64,000 bases of DNA, from contig CBDFNN010000004.1 in NCBI GenBank assembly GCA_965250215.1, positions 1,426,001-1,490,000 of the forward strand. The letters run 5' to 3'. Positions 17,774 through 26,060 of the stretch are shown here, one piece after another (within the stretch, counting starts at the first letter, position 1; each line of letters starts with the position of its first letter). The translations under genes were made by a program, and so were the position numbers. This DNA is from CBDFNN01 sp965250215 (GTDB lineage Bacteria; Bacteroidota; Rhodothermia; Rhodothermales; DATKEJ01). The notes under the pieces were generated by a model. It was not told where the DNA came from, made no database searches, and worked only from the letters and a program-made list of their open reading frames with translations.

Positions 17774-18163
17774 CTATTCTAATTCTCTTGCTTGGATCTC
17801 AAAAAAGTTGTCCAAATAAGGATTCTTTCCACGAAGAAGGGCTAAAGCGCTTGAGGAAAAGTAGGCCGGAATGAAAAATGGACCCCACTGTTCCGCTTGT
17901 CGGACGTGGACTAGTTCGTGGCTCCTGCATGAATCCAGACACGATTGATTTCGCCCAACGATAATATGACCTAAGGTGATAGCAGCAGCTCCGCCTTGGA
18001 TGGGTACGAGGCGATGCAAGAGGAAAGAAATTGCCGAACCCTGAACCTCAAGAGTTCCGTTTTTCATTACGACATCGCCCTTTGATAAATATCCAAGAAT
18101 TACAAAGGGTAGGCCGAGGAGCGTATTTGGAAAGGCCCAAAGATATTTAAGAATTCGAATCAA
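17774..18163 (-). CDS. Small membrane protein with HExxH motif, function unknown
   Basis: This 129-residue protein has a hydrophobic N-terminal segment (about 8-26) and a second hydrophobic stretch near 93-110. Between them lies SHELVHVRQAEQWG, which contains His82-Glu83-x-x-His86, the zinc-protease signature. A similar small protein is sometimes found in other genomes under vague names. The motif suggests a membrane-linked zinc peptidase or zinc-binding protein, but a third metal ligand is not obvious and the protein is very small for a peptidase. It overlaps the radical SAM gene by 17 bases and precedes the FAD enzyme by 7 bases, so all are probably cotranslated. Confidence 0.65.
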   Translation of the reverse strand: MIRILKYLWAFPNTLLGLPFVILGYLSKGDVVMKNGTLEVQGSAISFLLHRLVPIQGGAAAITLGHIIVGRNQSCLDSCRSHELVHVRQAEQWGPFFIPAYFSSSALALLRGKNPYLDNFFEIQARELE

Positions 18164-19160
18164 CTACTTTTCTTTGATGGCGGTTTTTTGTCACTATACG
18201 CTTGTAGATGTCGCTTTCGTCATCCTCTATATCCCACAGGTCTACGAAGCAGCGTCCGTCGCTCATGGAAAGACCCTCATCCAGAACATACTCTAGCATC
18301 TCGTTGGAAATTTCTGGAATGGTGTAGTTCATTTGGAGATCTTTTAATATTCCTCTGTCTTTGCGGAGAGGAATGACGCTGCAGACTGAGGCACCATTGT
18401 CGAAAGCGAATTTCAGGCTTCTAATAGTCCACTCGATATTTTCCTCAACCGTCAGAAAGGGCAGTCCAATCAAAATGAAACTTCGAATATCAATATCAGC
18501 TGCCTTTAGAAACCGACTCGCTTCGATATAGTCATTCAATATCATTCCCTTGTTTAGAAAAGCGAATAGCTCAGGATGAATCGATTCTAATCCCATTGCT
18601 ATTTCGAGGCGTCCTTCGATTATTTCTGAAAATGGGGGCGCTGCCTTAAGATTTATCTTTGGATGATTCTCAACAACAACGGTCCGATAGTCTTGGACTA
18701 AGGAAGCAATTTCCGGGAGCTCTGATTTCGGAATTGCACGTCGATCAAAAAAATTCCCTGAGTTGTATAACTTGATCTGCTCTGTCTTAGCAAGAGCTAG
18801 TTGCGCATATTTGATTTGTTCGCTTGTATGGCCGGGCGGAGTAGGGTAGTCAAGAGTATGCACCCATAGATCGCACATTGTACATCGAAGAGGGCATTCC
18901 GCATTGGCAAGCAATATGACTGAAACGGATTCCAGATTGCCATTTGCAGCGCACTCATTTTCTTTAAAAAAGGAAACGGGAATCCTTGAGTTTAAAGCAG
19001 GTTTCGGTTCTCGACGAATTTCGACTTGTCGCGAGTTGAGACCTTGATATTCGGGAGGGATACGACTCAGCTTAAACTGAGAAAATTTCTGAAAAAGCCT
19101 TTCGGTATTCTCCAGGAGTCTGAGGGAAAATATTGGAAAACGTGCTTGAATCGACTGCAC
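18147..19160 (-). CDS. Radical SAM protein of unknown substrate
   Basis: This protein has the radical SAM cluster motif CxxxCxxC as Cys89, Cys93 and Cys96 (ECPLRCTMCDLW). The core continues with YNSGNFFD, VENHP and a GLESIHPELFAFLNKGM segment, a pattern seen in the Elp3/MiaB-like and TIGR01210-like branches. No second Fe-S motif (SPASM) is present in the C-terminus, so it is not a sulfatase-maturing enzyme. The only workable start is GTG at 19160. It lies 89 bases inside the end of the upstream asparagine-synthetase-like gene, an unusually long overlap. No start codon exists between that gene's stop and the Fe-S motif near the beginning of the conserved core. Confidence 0.78.
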   Translation of the reverse strand: MQSIQARFPIFSLRLLENTERLFQKFSQFKLSRIPPEYQGLNSRQVEIRREPKPALNSRIPVSFFKENECAANGNLESVSVILLANAECPLRCTMCDLWVHTLDYPTPPGHTSEQIKYAQLALAKTEQIKLYNSGNFFDRRAIPKSELPEIASLVQDYRTVVVENHPKINLKAAPPFSEIIEGRLEIAMGLESIHPELFAFLNKGMILNDYIEASRFLKAADIDIRSFILIGLPFLTVEENIEWTIRSLKFAFDNGASVCSVIPLRKDRGILKDLQMNYTIPEISNEMLEYVLDEGLSMSDGRCFVDLWDIEDDESDIYKRIVTKNRHQRKVVDSNS

Positions 19161-20403
19161 CTCTTTGAAATCTCTTTTTCTCCATTACCGGCATATTCAT
19201 ACCTGTAACTCTACGGATTCCTCTAGCTACAATTTCTCCTTTCAGGGCATAGAGTTTCTCATGGTCCCATTCCGTCAGCTCGATGAAAGGTATTGATTCA
19301 GCGACGTCGATTACATTCGGTAGCGAGAAAGGACTGAATCCTTTGAATCCAAATTTCTTTCCTGTTGCATAAGTTCGAATATGTCCTCTACTCTGCCCAC
19401 CGGAATAGGTGAGGGAATGCTTTACAGAGTCTACGCCCCATCCTTCTTGATAAAGCATGAGATTGCTCAAAACACTTCTTATCGTTAGCTCAGGATTATC
19501 CTCAATTGGATAGTCTTTCAAGTTTTCGTCGCCGCCATCGCCATCTACGAGATAGGTCCAGTCAGGATATCGACTTCTAATTTCCTGACATAGAGCTAAT
19601 GCCATGGTAGCAGACTGTACATCTAGCTCCTTGTAGTCCTCGGTGACTCGAATCGCTTCCTTGAAATCGATGTCTTCAAGAACGAGCTCAACAGATTCGA
19701 GAAAGAGACTAAGATTTAGCTTCGACAAAAACTCATGTGCTTGGCTCAAATCACTACCGCCCTGCACAGAAAGGGTAAAGGCCTTCAATCGAGTTGGCGA
19801 TTCCCCCCTTTGTAAAAGGAGATGGTAAAGTAATAGGAAGACGGCTCCGCTATCAATTCCACCGGAGAAAAGGACGCCAATAGGTTCTCTATCATCAATT
19901 TGATTGAGCCATTTACTGCATTCTTTTTCAAGTGCCCGAATATATTTTTCCCCAATTAAGTCGAGATCAGGATTCAGACTATTTCGCTCAGGTTCGAAGA
20001 AACGCTGATATTCAGGGCTCGGATCTGGGCATCCAATAAGTCTCAAGGATGTGATGTGATGAGCAGGCACCATGCGAGTATAGGAAGGATGAAATTGATC
20101 CTCCAGCCCTTCTTTCTTGAGTTGCTCGAGAATCTCGTCCATTCTTTCGGCGATTATCAAGCAGGGCCCTTCCGTCCTTTTGGCGAGGAAATATCTCATA
20201 GGCCTCCCGATTGAGCGCGCCATTTTTATCGACACCCCATCTTTCACCCCAATTGCAAATTGTCCATCAATTTGTCTCACACGCTCGGTTTTTCCAGAAA
20301 GGAGTGCTTCGCATGCTTGCTCATAGGATCCGCTGAGGAAAATATTCTCAGCAGGGTCCATGAGATTAACTACTTTTTCAACATATGGGGAGAGGCTGTT
20401 CAT
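19072..20403 (-). CDS. Asparagine-synthetase-like amide-bond enzyme lacking the glutaminase cysteine
   Basis: This 443-residue protein has the synthetase domain of AsnB with an intact ATP pyrophosphatase loop SGGIDS (180-185) and a later DGDGGDE segment (about 286-292). The N-terminal 150 residues resemble a shrunken glutaminase domain, for example IDGQFAIGV, but the protein begins MNSLSP and has no Cys2. It therefore cannot take ammonia from glutamine in the usual way. Beta-lactam synthetase, carbapenam synthetase and lasso-peptide cyclase are known AsnB relatives that lost this cysteine and form amide bonds by adenylating a carboxylate. A similar role is inferred. It is the second gene of the operon, 10 bases after the aldo/keto reductase. 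Confidence 0.78.
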   Translation of the reverse strand: MNSLSPYVEKVVNLMDPAENIFLSGSYEQACEALLSGKTERVRQIDGQFAIGVKDGVSIKMARSIGRPMRYFLAKRTEGPCLIIAERMDEILEQLKKEGLEDQFHPSYTRMVPAHHITSLRLIGCPDPSPEYQRFFEPERNSLNPDLDLIGEKYIRALEKECSKWLNQIDDREPIGVLFSGGIDSGAVFLLLYHLLLQRGESPTRLKAFTLSVQGGSDLSQAHEFLSKLNLSLFLESVELVLEDIDFKEAIRVTEDYKELDVQSATMALALCQEIRSRYPDWTYLVDGDGGDENLKDYPIEDNPELTIRSVLSNLMLYQEGWGVDSVKHSLTYSGGQSRGHIRTYATGKKFGFKGFSPFSLPNVIDVAESIPFIELTEWDHEKLYALKGEIVARGIRRVTGMNMPVMEKKRFQRGAVDSSTFSNIFPQTPGEYRKAFSEIFSV

Positions 20404-20413
20404 CTAGTTCTCG

Positions 20414-21385
20414 TTATTGAGACCACTCTGTGGGTGTCCTATCCCAGCGGTGATCTTTCATCTTGTTCAGTACTTCCTGAGAGAGTGGACCAAGATCGCT
20501 ACTGTTCATGTTTGATCTCACGTTTTCTGCTTTTCTCATTCCGGGAATGACTACCGAAACTCGTGGGTCGCTAAGACAAAAACGCAAAGCAGTATCTGGC
20601 ATCGACATATTTTCGGGCAGGTCAGCTCTCAGTTTTTCAGCGTGATCGACGCTTTGCCGAAGGTTTTCCTCAACAAAATAACTGGCTCGCCAATCGCCTT
20701 CTGGCCATGTGCTTTCCAAGCTCAGTTTTCCTGTCAGCGTGCCTTCGTCAAAAGGGACCCGAGCAATGATCGCAACTTCGTTCTCTTCGCAAGAAGGAAA
20801 TAACTCGTCCTCTGGGTTTTGATCGAATATATTATAAATCACTTGGACAGAGTCTATGAGGCCGCTTTTGACAGCTTCTAATCCATTCCAAGTCTCCCAT
20901 CTGTTGACACTGATGCCCACAGCAGAAGCGAGACCTTGTCTTTTGATATCATCTATTTTTCGTGCAAGACGATCATCCCGAAGCCAGGAGTCTTCCCAAG
21001 TATGAAATTGGATTAAGTCAATGGAGTCCGATCCAAGATTTGAGAGTGTTTTATCTAAGTACTCGTCGATGTGATCTGGAGGAAAACAATCGTCCAGGCT
21101 GAACTCTCTTCTACTTGGCCATTGAAAATTCTTGGGTGGAATTTTCGATGCGGAAAAGAGTTTTCTGCCAGGATTTGCCTTAATAAGTTGCCCTAAGAAT
21201 CTCTCACTTTTCCCTTCTCCGTAACCCCAAGCCGTATCAAAGAAATTACATCCGAGATCTACTGCCAGCTGCAATGACTGCATCGACTGCTCATCATCTG
21301 AATCCACCCATCCTGCCATCCCCCACATTCCGTAGCCGACATTTCCAACATTCCAATCCTTTTTCCCAAAATTCCTAAAGTTCAT
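20414..21385 (-). CDS. Aldo/keto reductase
   Basis: This 323-residue NADPH-dependent TIM-barrel reductase shows the family motifs: GYGMWGMAGW near the start, FFDTAWGYGEGKSERFLG with the catalytic Asp and Tyr (about 49-66), the lysine in SASKI, and the histidine in IQFHTWED. A C-terminal VVIPGMRKAENVRSN segment binds the cofactor. It is the first gene of the minus-strand operon and faces a complete asnB gene across a 102-base divergent region. In this setting it probably reduces a carbonyl intermediate of the pathway; the substrate is unknown. Confidence 0.88.
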   Translation of the reverse strand: MNFRNFGKKDWNVGNVGYGMWGMAGWVDSDDEQSMQSLQLAVDLGCNFFDTAWGYGEGKSERFLGQLIKANPGRKLFSASKIPPKNFQWPSRREFSLDDCFPPDHIDEYLDKTLSNLGSDSIDLIQFHTWEDSWLRDDRLARKIDDIKRQGLASAVGISVNRWETWNGLEAVKSGLIDSVQVIYNIFDQNPEDELFPSCEENEVAIIARVPFDEGTLTGKLSLESTWPEGDWRASYFVEENLRQSVDHAEKLRADLPENMSMPDTALRFCLSDPRVSVVIPGMRKAENVRSNMNSSDLGPLSQEVLNKMKDHRWDRTPTEWSQ

Positions 21386-21413
21386 CGAGGCTTTTAGTTA
21401 ATGATAATTTAAC

Positions 21414-21428
21414 CCTATTCAAGATAGG
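21414..21428. promoter_or_regulatory. Small dyad in the divergent promoter region
   Basis: CCTAT and ATAGG form a perfect 5-base inverted repeat around TCAAG. It sits near the centre of the 102-base AT-rich gap between the aldo/keto reductase operon and asnB. A shared operator is possible, but the arms are short and this could be chance. Confidence 0.2.
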
Positions 21429-21487
21429 CTTTGACTGCAGAGAACGTACATTCTAGATTATTAATTTCGTTTCAAAAAGCTAAATAA

Positions 21488-23383
21488 ATGTGTGGAATCG
21501 CTGGCTTCTGGTCACCAGCTCTAAATGAAACCCCTGAAAGTGTATTGAAGAAAATGACTTCATGCATTTCCAAGCGAGGACCTGATGCAGACGGTCATTG
21601 GTTGGACATCGATGTTGGCCTTGCATTAGGTCACAGGCGATTATCAATTTTGGACCTGTCTGAAGAGGGTTCTCAACCCATGCATTCTGCATCTGGTAGG
21701 TATACATTGATATTCAATGGTGAGATCTACAATTACCGTGATATCCAAAAGCGACTTACTAATACTCGCTGGAGAGGCCATTCTGACACGGAGGTCGTTC
21801 TTGCAGGATTCGAGGAATGGGGAATAGAAGCAACAATTCGTGAACTAAATGGGATGTTTGCGATGGCTATTTGGGACAAGGAAGAACGAGATCTGATCTT
21901 AGTGCGAGATCGTCTGGGCATAAAACCTCTGTACTATGGCAAACACCGCGGCTCTGTTATTTTTGGATCCGTGCTATCGCCTTTTCATCATCATCCAGAT
22001 TTTGAAGGGGTTTTGTCGAGTCTTGCCATATCTAGCTATATCCGCTACGGATATATTCCTGAGCCACTCAGCATTTACGAGGGCGTCAGCAAACTTCCGC
22101 CGGGTACTATTCTGAAGATCTCTTCGAGTTCAAGTCTTTCTTCGCCCATAAATTATTGGAGTGCATCGGAAATGGCTAAGGAAGGCCAGAGTGATCTCTA
22201 CAAAGGCAGCAAAGAAGAGCTAGTGGATGATTTAGATGTACTTCTAAATGAAGCGGTGTCAAAGAGAATGATATCTGATGTTCCGTTAGGAGCCTTTCTG
22301 TCTGGTGGAATTGATTCGTCAACTGTCGTCTCGTTAATGCAGGCAAATAGCGCCAGTCCAGTTAAAAGTTTTTCGATCGGATTTGATATAGAAGGATTTA
22401 ATGAAGCGAATTACGCGAAGGAAGTAGCCAAACATCTTGGCACAGACCATACAGAGTTGTATTGCACGGCACGGGATTCTCTTGACATTATTCCCAAATT
22501 AGCCGGTATGTACGATGAACCATTTGCGGATCAATCTCAAATACCAACATACCTCGTTTCTCGCCTTGCTCGTTCTTCGGTTACCGTTAGCTTGTCCGGT
22601 GATGGCGGGGATGAGTTATTTGCAGGTTATGATCGATATGCCCAGGGATTAGCCAGATGGGAGAAACTCGAGAAAATTCCACATCCAATTCGGTCGGCTA
22701 GAATCCTGAGCAAGCTTCTTGCAAACAGATCCAGCAAGCAATCGAGAATTGAGTCTGAGGAAAGAAGATCTCGCATGATGTCTTCGAAAGATTTATTAGA
22801 ATTCTATCATCGTCAGATATCCGTCTCAGAGAATCTTTTGTTGGCCATGAATAGGGACGATGGACGTTCTATTGCGCTAGATAAACGATGGGAAGAATTC
22901 CGGCAAAACAGCCTGGATAGCATTCATCAAATTGCGTTTTGCGACCTCAAGCAATATTTGCCCGATGACATATTGACAAAGGTTGATCGTGCAAGTATGG
23001 CTGTTAGTCTTGAGGCGCGCGTCCCGCTTCTGGATCACGAAATCGTCGAATTTGCCTTCCGAGTCCCGTCACACCTCAAGAATAGAGACGGCATGACCAA
23101 ATGGCCTCTGCAACGTGTTCTTGAAAAGTATGTACCTCGAACTCTTTTTGATCGCCCTAAAATGGGTTTTGGAGTACCGGTGGGCTCTTGGATGAAGGAA
23201 GAGCTCAAAGAATGGGTGGAAGAACTGCTAGAGCCAATAGGTCTCGAAGAGCAGGGAATATTCTCTTCCCATTTTGTTCAAGATATTTGGGACGAACATA
23301 AAAAGGGAGAACACGACTGGACAGGCCAATTATGGAGAATCGTTGCTTTCCAAAATTGGCTTCAATCCAGCAAGCTGTCGTAG
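21488..23383 (+). CDS. asnB: Asparagine synthase (glutamine-hydrolysing) family protein
   Basis: This 631-residue complete AsnB-type enzyme starts with MCGIAGFWSP, so Cys2 is present, then RGPDADGHW and FNGEIYNYRD complete the glutaminase site. The synthetase loop is SGGIDS (272-277), with SGDGGDELFAGYDRY downstream and a C-terminal KVDRASMAVSLEARVPLLDH segment. It is a paralogue of the enzyme at 9709, not a close copy. It is divergently transcribed from the operon containing the cysteine-less AsnB-like protein. It could supply asparagine or amidate a glycan or metabolite. Its stop almost touches that of the convergent metallopeptidase gene. Confidence 0.87.
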   Translation: MCGIAGFWSPALNETPESVLKKMTSCISKRGPDADGHWLDIDVGLALGHRRLSILDLSEEGSQPMHSASGRYTLIFNGEIYNYRDIQKRLTNTRWRGHSDTEVVLAGFEEWGIEATIRELNGMFAMAIWDKEERDLILVRDRLGIKPLYYGKHRGSVIFGSVLSPFHHHPDFEGVLSSLAISSYIRYGYIPEPLSIYEGVSKLPPGTILKISSSSSLSSPINYWSASEMAKEGQSDLYKGSKEELVDDLDVLLNEAVSKRMISDVPLGAFLSGGIDSSTVVSLMQANSASPVKSFSIGFDIEGFNEANYAKEVAKHLGTDHTELYCTARDSLDIIPKLAGMYDEPFADQSQIPTYLVSRLARSSVTVSLSGDGGDELFAGYDRYAQGLARWEKLEKIPHPIRSARILSKLLANRSSKQSRIESEERRSRMMSSKDLLEFYHRQISVSENLLLAMNRDDGRSIALDKRWEEFRQNSLDSIHQIAFCDLKQYLPDDILTKVDRASMAVSLEARVPLLDHEIVEFAFRVPSHLKNRDGMTKWPLQRVLEKYVPRTLFDRPKMGFGVPVGSWMKEELKEWVEELLEPIGLEEQGIFSSHFVQDIWDEHKKGEHDWTGQLWRIVAFQNWLQSSKLS

Positions 23384-23384
23384 A

Positions 23385-24341
23385 TTAAAAGCCAGCGGCT
23401 GAGAAGGTATCGCATTGCTGGATATCTCCAGATTGCAAGCCGTGCCTAAACCATTGTTGACGCTGTTCAGAACTTCCATGTGTCCAAGTCTCTGGAGAGG
23501 TGTATCCACGTGTCATCTTTTGAAGCCTATCGTCCCCAATTGAAGCAGCAGCTTGCAATCCCTCTTGAATATCTCCGGCTTGGAGTAGGCTTCTGTTGTT
23601 CGCTTTGTTTCCCCAGACACCGGCCATACAGTCGGCCTGAAGCTCCATCAAAACCGACAGATGGTTTTGATCCGCTTTGTTTGCTCGGCGCTGCAGATCT
23701 CGAACTTTTGGTTCGATGCCGGTAATTTTTTGGATATGGTGACCTACCTCGTGAGCAATGACATATGCCATAGCAAAATCACCAGGTGCACCAAGTCTTT
23801 TTAGCTCACTAAAAAAGCTCGTGTCTAAATAAACTTTCTGATCCCCGGGGCAATAAAAAGGACCGGTAGCGGCTGAATTGAATCCACAAGCTGATCGGAT
23901 TTGACCATCGAACATGACAACCTTCGGTTCGATATAATTTTGACCTGATCGCTGAAACTCTTGATGCCAAGTCAGCTCCATATCATAAAGAACTGTCTCA
24001 AGGAAATCCTTCATCTGATCATCGGTAGACGCATTGTTTGCCCTACTCGATCCTGGATTGCTTCCGGGCATCGGTACATTCCTGTTTTGAGACTGCTGTT
24101 GCTGTTGTGTCTGAGCTTGGCCTTGACCTTGAGAACCGCCTAGGATACCTCCCAACATGTCAAATATGCCACCGCTTCCGCCTCCTTTCAAGAGCATGAA
24201 GGCAAGAATTCCCAAAATAATCGTTCCTGTACCTAGCTTGAATCCACCGCCTGTGCGGCGTGGACCACCGGAGGAGTCACCGCCGCTATTTCCTCGGCGA
24301 TCTTCAACATTAGAACTTTGTCGTCTTCCTTTCCAATCCAT
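23385..24341 (-). CDS. ypfJ: Neutral zinc metallopeptidase, YpfJ/KPN_02809 family
   Basis: This 318-residue protein has a charged N-terminal tail rich in Gly, Ser and Arg, one membrane segment (about 38-52), a glycine- and glutamine-rich linker (60-105), then the peptidase-like domain. The zinc motif HEVGH is at 197-201, and CGFNSAATGPFYCPGDQKVYLD (first 20 residues most conserved) and ELQADCMAGVW are typical of this family. Its natural substrate is not known. It has no functional link with its neighbours and stands alone between two convergent or divergent units. Confidence 0.9.
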   Translation of the reverse strand: MDWKGRRQSSNVEDRRGNSGGDSSGGPRRTGGGFKLGTGTIILGILAFMLLKGGGSGGIFDMLGGILGGSQGQGQAQTQQQQQSQNRNVPMPGSNPGSSRANNASTDDQMKDFLETVLYDMELTWHQEFQRSGQNYIEPKVVMFDGQIRSACGFNSAATGPFYCPGDQKVYLDTSFFSELKRLGAPGDFAMAYVIAHEVGHHIQKITGIEPKVRDLQRRANKADQNHLSVLMELQADCMAGVWGNKANNRSLLQAGDIQEGLQAAASIGDDRLQKMTRGYTSPETWTHGSSEQRQQWFRHGLQSGDIQQCDTFSAAGF

Positions 24342-24494
24342 TTTGATTGATATTTAGTAGCCGTTCGGCTGGTGGGTAGAACATTTCATAATGGTATGAA
24401 AACTGATAGTTCCGCAAAATCTGCTGGCAAAATAATCTAGCAATGCCCACCCTTAGTCGAGATTGCAAATAGCTTGCATCAAAGCACTTTGAGT

Positions 24495-26060
24495 TTACTC
24501 GTCCGACTCAAATCCATCCCATCCCTCGGCATCATAGGAGCAATCACCCACGGGCCTGTCGTCTTCTGGAACTTGATATTGCTCTCTCAAGGAGGCCAGT
24601 TCCTCCTTTAAAACAGAAATCAGTTCTCCATTGTCTGGATCGCTATAAATATTGTTTAGCTCGTCCGGATCTTCCTGTAAATCGAAAAGCTCCCAGGCAT
24701 CGATGTTGTAGAAATAGATCAGCTTGTATCGATCCGTTCTAACTCCGTAATGCCTCTGAACGCAATGAGCACCGGGGTATTCGTAATAGTGGTAGTAGAA
24801 GGAATTTCGCCATGAAGATGGGGCTTCATTTTTCTTCAATATCGGCAGGATTGAAGCACCTTGAATGTCTTCTGGAGTTTCTGCTCCGGCTATTTCGAGA
24901 AAGGTAGAAGCAAAGTCAACGTTGGAGACAAATGACGAATTCCGACTGCCTGCCTCAATGACACCTGGCCATCTGACGATAAATGGAGTTCGCAATGACT
25001 CCTCATACATCCATCGTTTATCATACCACCCGTGCTCTCCCAAGTACCAACCTTGATCTGAATTATAAATGACGATTGTGTTTTCAGCCAGACCAGATTC
25101 GTCCAAGTATTGGAGGACTCGTCCGATGTTGTCATCGACTGAAGCGACTGATCTCAAATAGTCTTTTATATAACGTTGATATTTCCAGGCTCTGAGCTCA
25201 TCACCTTTTAGACCCTCCTTTTTCAAAGCCTCGTTCTTTGGGCCATAGGATGCGTTCCATCGCTCGAGCTGTTCCTCTGTAAGATTGTCTGGAGGAACGA
25301 TTTTCAGATCTCTTGCTGTGAGATTGGTAGCAATTTGCATGTTCGCGTCGCGAGCAGCACTGGATCTTGTTGAGTAGTCGTCGAACAAAGTAGCAGGTTC
25401 AGGGATGACAACATCGTCGTAGGTGTCTAGATGATCGGGGCCAGGAGCCCATCTTCTGTGTGGCGCTTTGTGCTGGTACATCAACATGAAAGGCTTGTCC
25501 TCCTCTCTTTCATTCTGCAGCCAATCCAAGGTGAGGTCAGTAATAATATCCGTTGTATATCCTTCCACCACCGTTGTATCAGAGGGAGATCCTATTGGTG
25601 GATTGTAGTAAGGACCCTGACCTATCAGAACTCTCCAGTAGTCGAAACCTGTTGGCGAACTTCGAAGATGCCACTTTCCAACGATCGCTGTTTGATACCC
25701 GACATCCTGCAGTATTTTCGGGTAGGTTTGTTGACTTCCATCAAAGGGAGGTCCGTTTACAAGTTGTCCGTTGAGGTGGCTGTATTTTCCGGTCAGAATA
25801 GTTGCTCGACTAGGGCCACAGATGGAGTTCGTAACAAAGCAATTTTCGAATAGCATCCCCTCGGCTGCAAGCCTATCGATATTGGGAGTCGTGTTTATCT
25901 TCGAACCATATGCAGAAATAGCATCTGAGGAATGGTCGTCAGTAAAAATGAAGAGGATATTTGGTCGGGAACTATCATCGACGCCTCCAATGTCCGGAGA
26001 TTCATTGCAACCGATTAGAAAGCAAAATAGGAGGGGATAAAACTTCTTCATTTGGATCAT
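24495..26060 (-). CDS. Lipoprotein sulfatase, N-acetylglucosamine-6-sulfatase-like
   Basis: This 521-residue type I sulfatase has a lipoprotein signal ending LIGC (Cys18), so it is probably anchored in the envelope. The metal-binding start is NILFIFTDDHSSDA. The formylglycine site is CGPSR with Cys81, followed by ATILTGKY. HKAPHRRWAPGPDHLDTYDD and the long middle insertion resemble the GlcNAc-6-sulfatase / mucin-desulfating branch (often S1_11). Activation needs a formylglycine-generating enzyme that is not in this window. It shares one base with the upstream SGNH hydrolase gene, so the two are cotranslated and may act on the same sulfated glycan. Confidence 0.88.
   Translation of the reverse strand: MIQMKKFYPLLFCFLIGCNESPDIGGVDDSSRPNILFIFTDDHSSDAISAYGSKINTTPNIDRLAAEGMLFENCFVTNSICGPSRATILTGKYSHLNGQLVNGPPFDGSQQTYPKILQDVGYQTAIVGKWHLRSSPTGFDYWRVLIGQGPYYNPPIGSPSDTTVVEGYTTDIITDLTLDWLQNEREEDKPFMLMYQHKAPHRRWAPGPDHLDTYDDVVIPEPATLFDDYSTRSSAARDANMQIATNLTARDLKIVPPDNLTEEQLERWNASYGPKNEALKKEGLKGDELRAWKYQRYIKDYLRSVASVDDNIGRVLQYLDESGLAENTIVIYNSDQGWYLGEHGWYDKRWMYEESLRTPFIVRWPGVIEAGSRNSSFVSNVDFASTFLEIAGAETPEDIQGASILPILKKNEAPSSWRNSFYYHYYEYPGAHCVQRHYGVRTDRYKLIYFYNIDAWELFDLQEDPDELNNIYSDPDNGELISVLKEELASLREQYQVPEDDRPVGDCSYDAEGWDGFESDE

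Noticed and set aside
18147..19160. Radical SAM protein as sulfatase-maturing enzyme for the sulfatases nearby
   Set aside because: Only one CxxxCxxC motif is present and no SPASM cysteines are found; it is cotranscribed with unrelated enzymes.
16285..21385. RiPP or lasso peptide cluster
   Set aside because: No precursor peptide frame, no RRE domain and no transglutaminase-type leader peptidase is seen, so this label is not supported.
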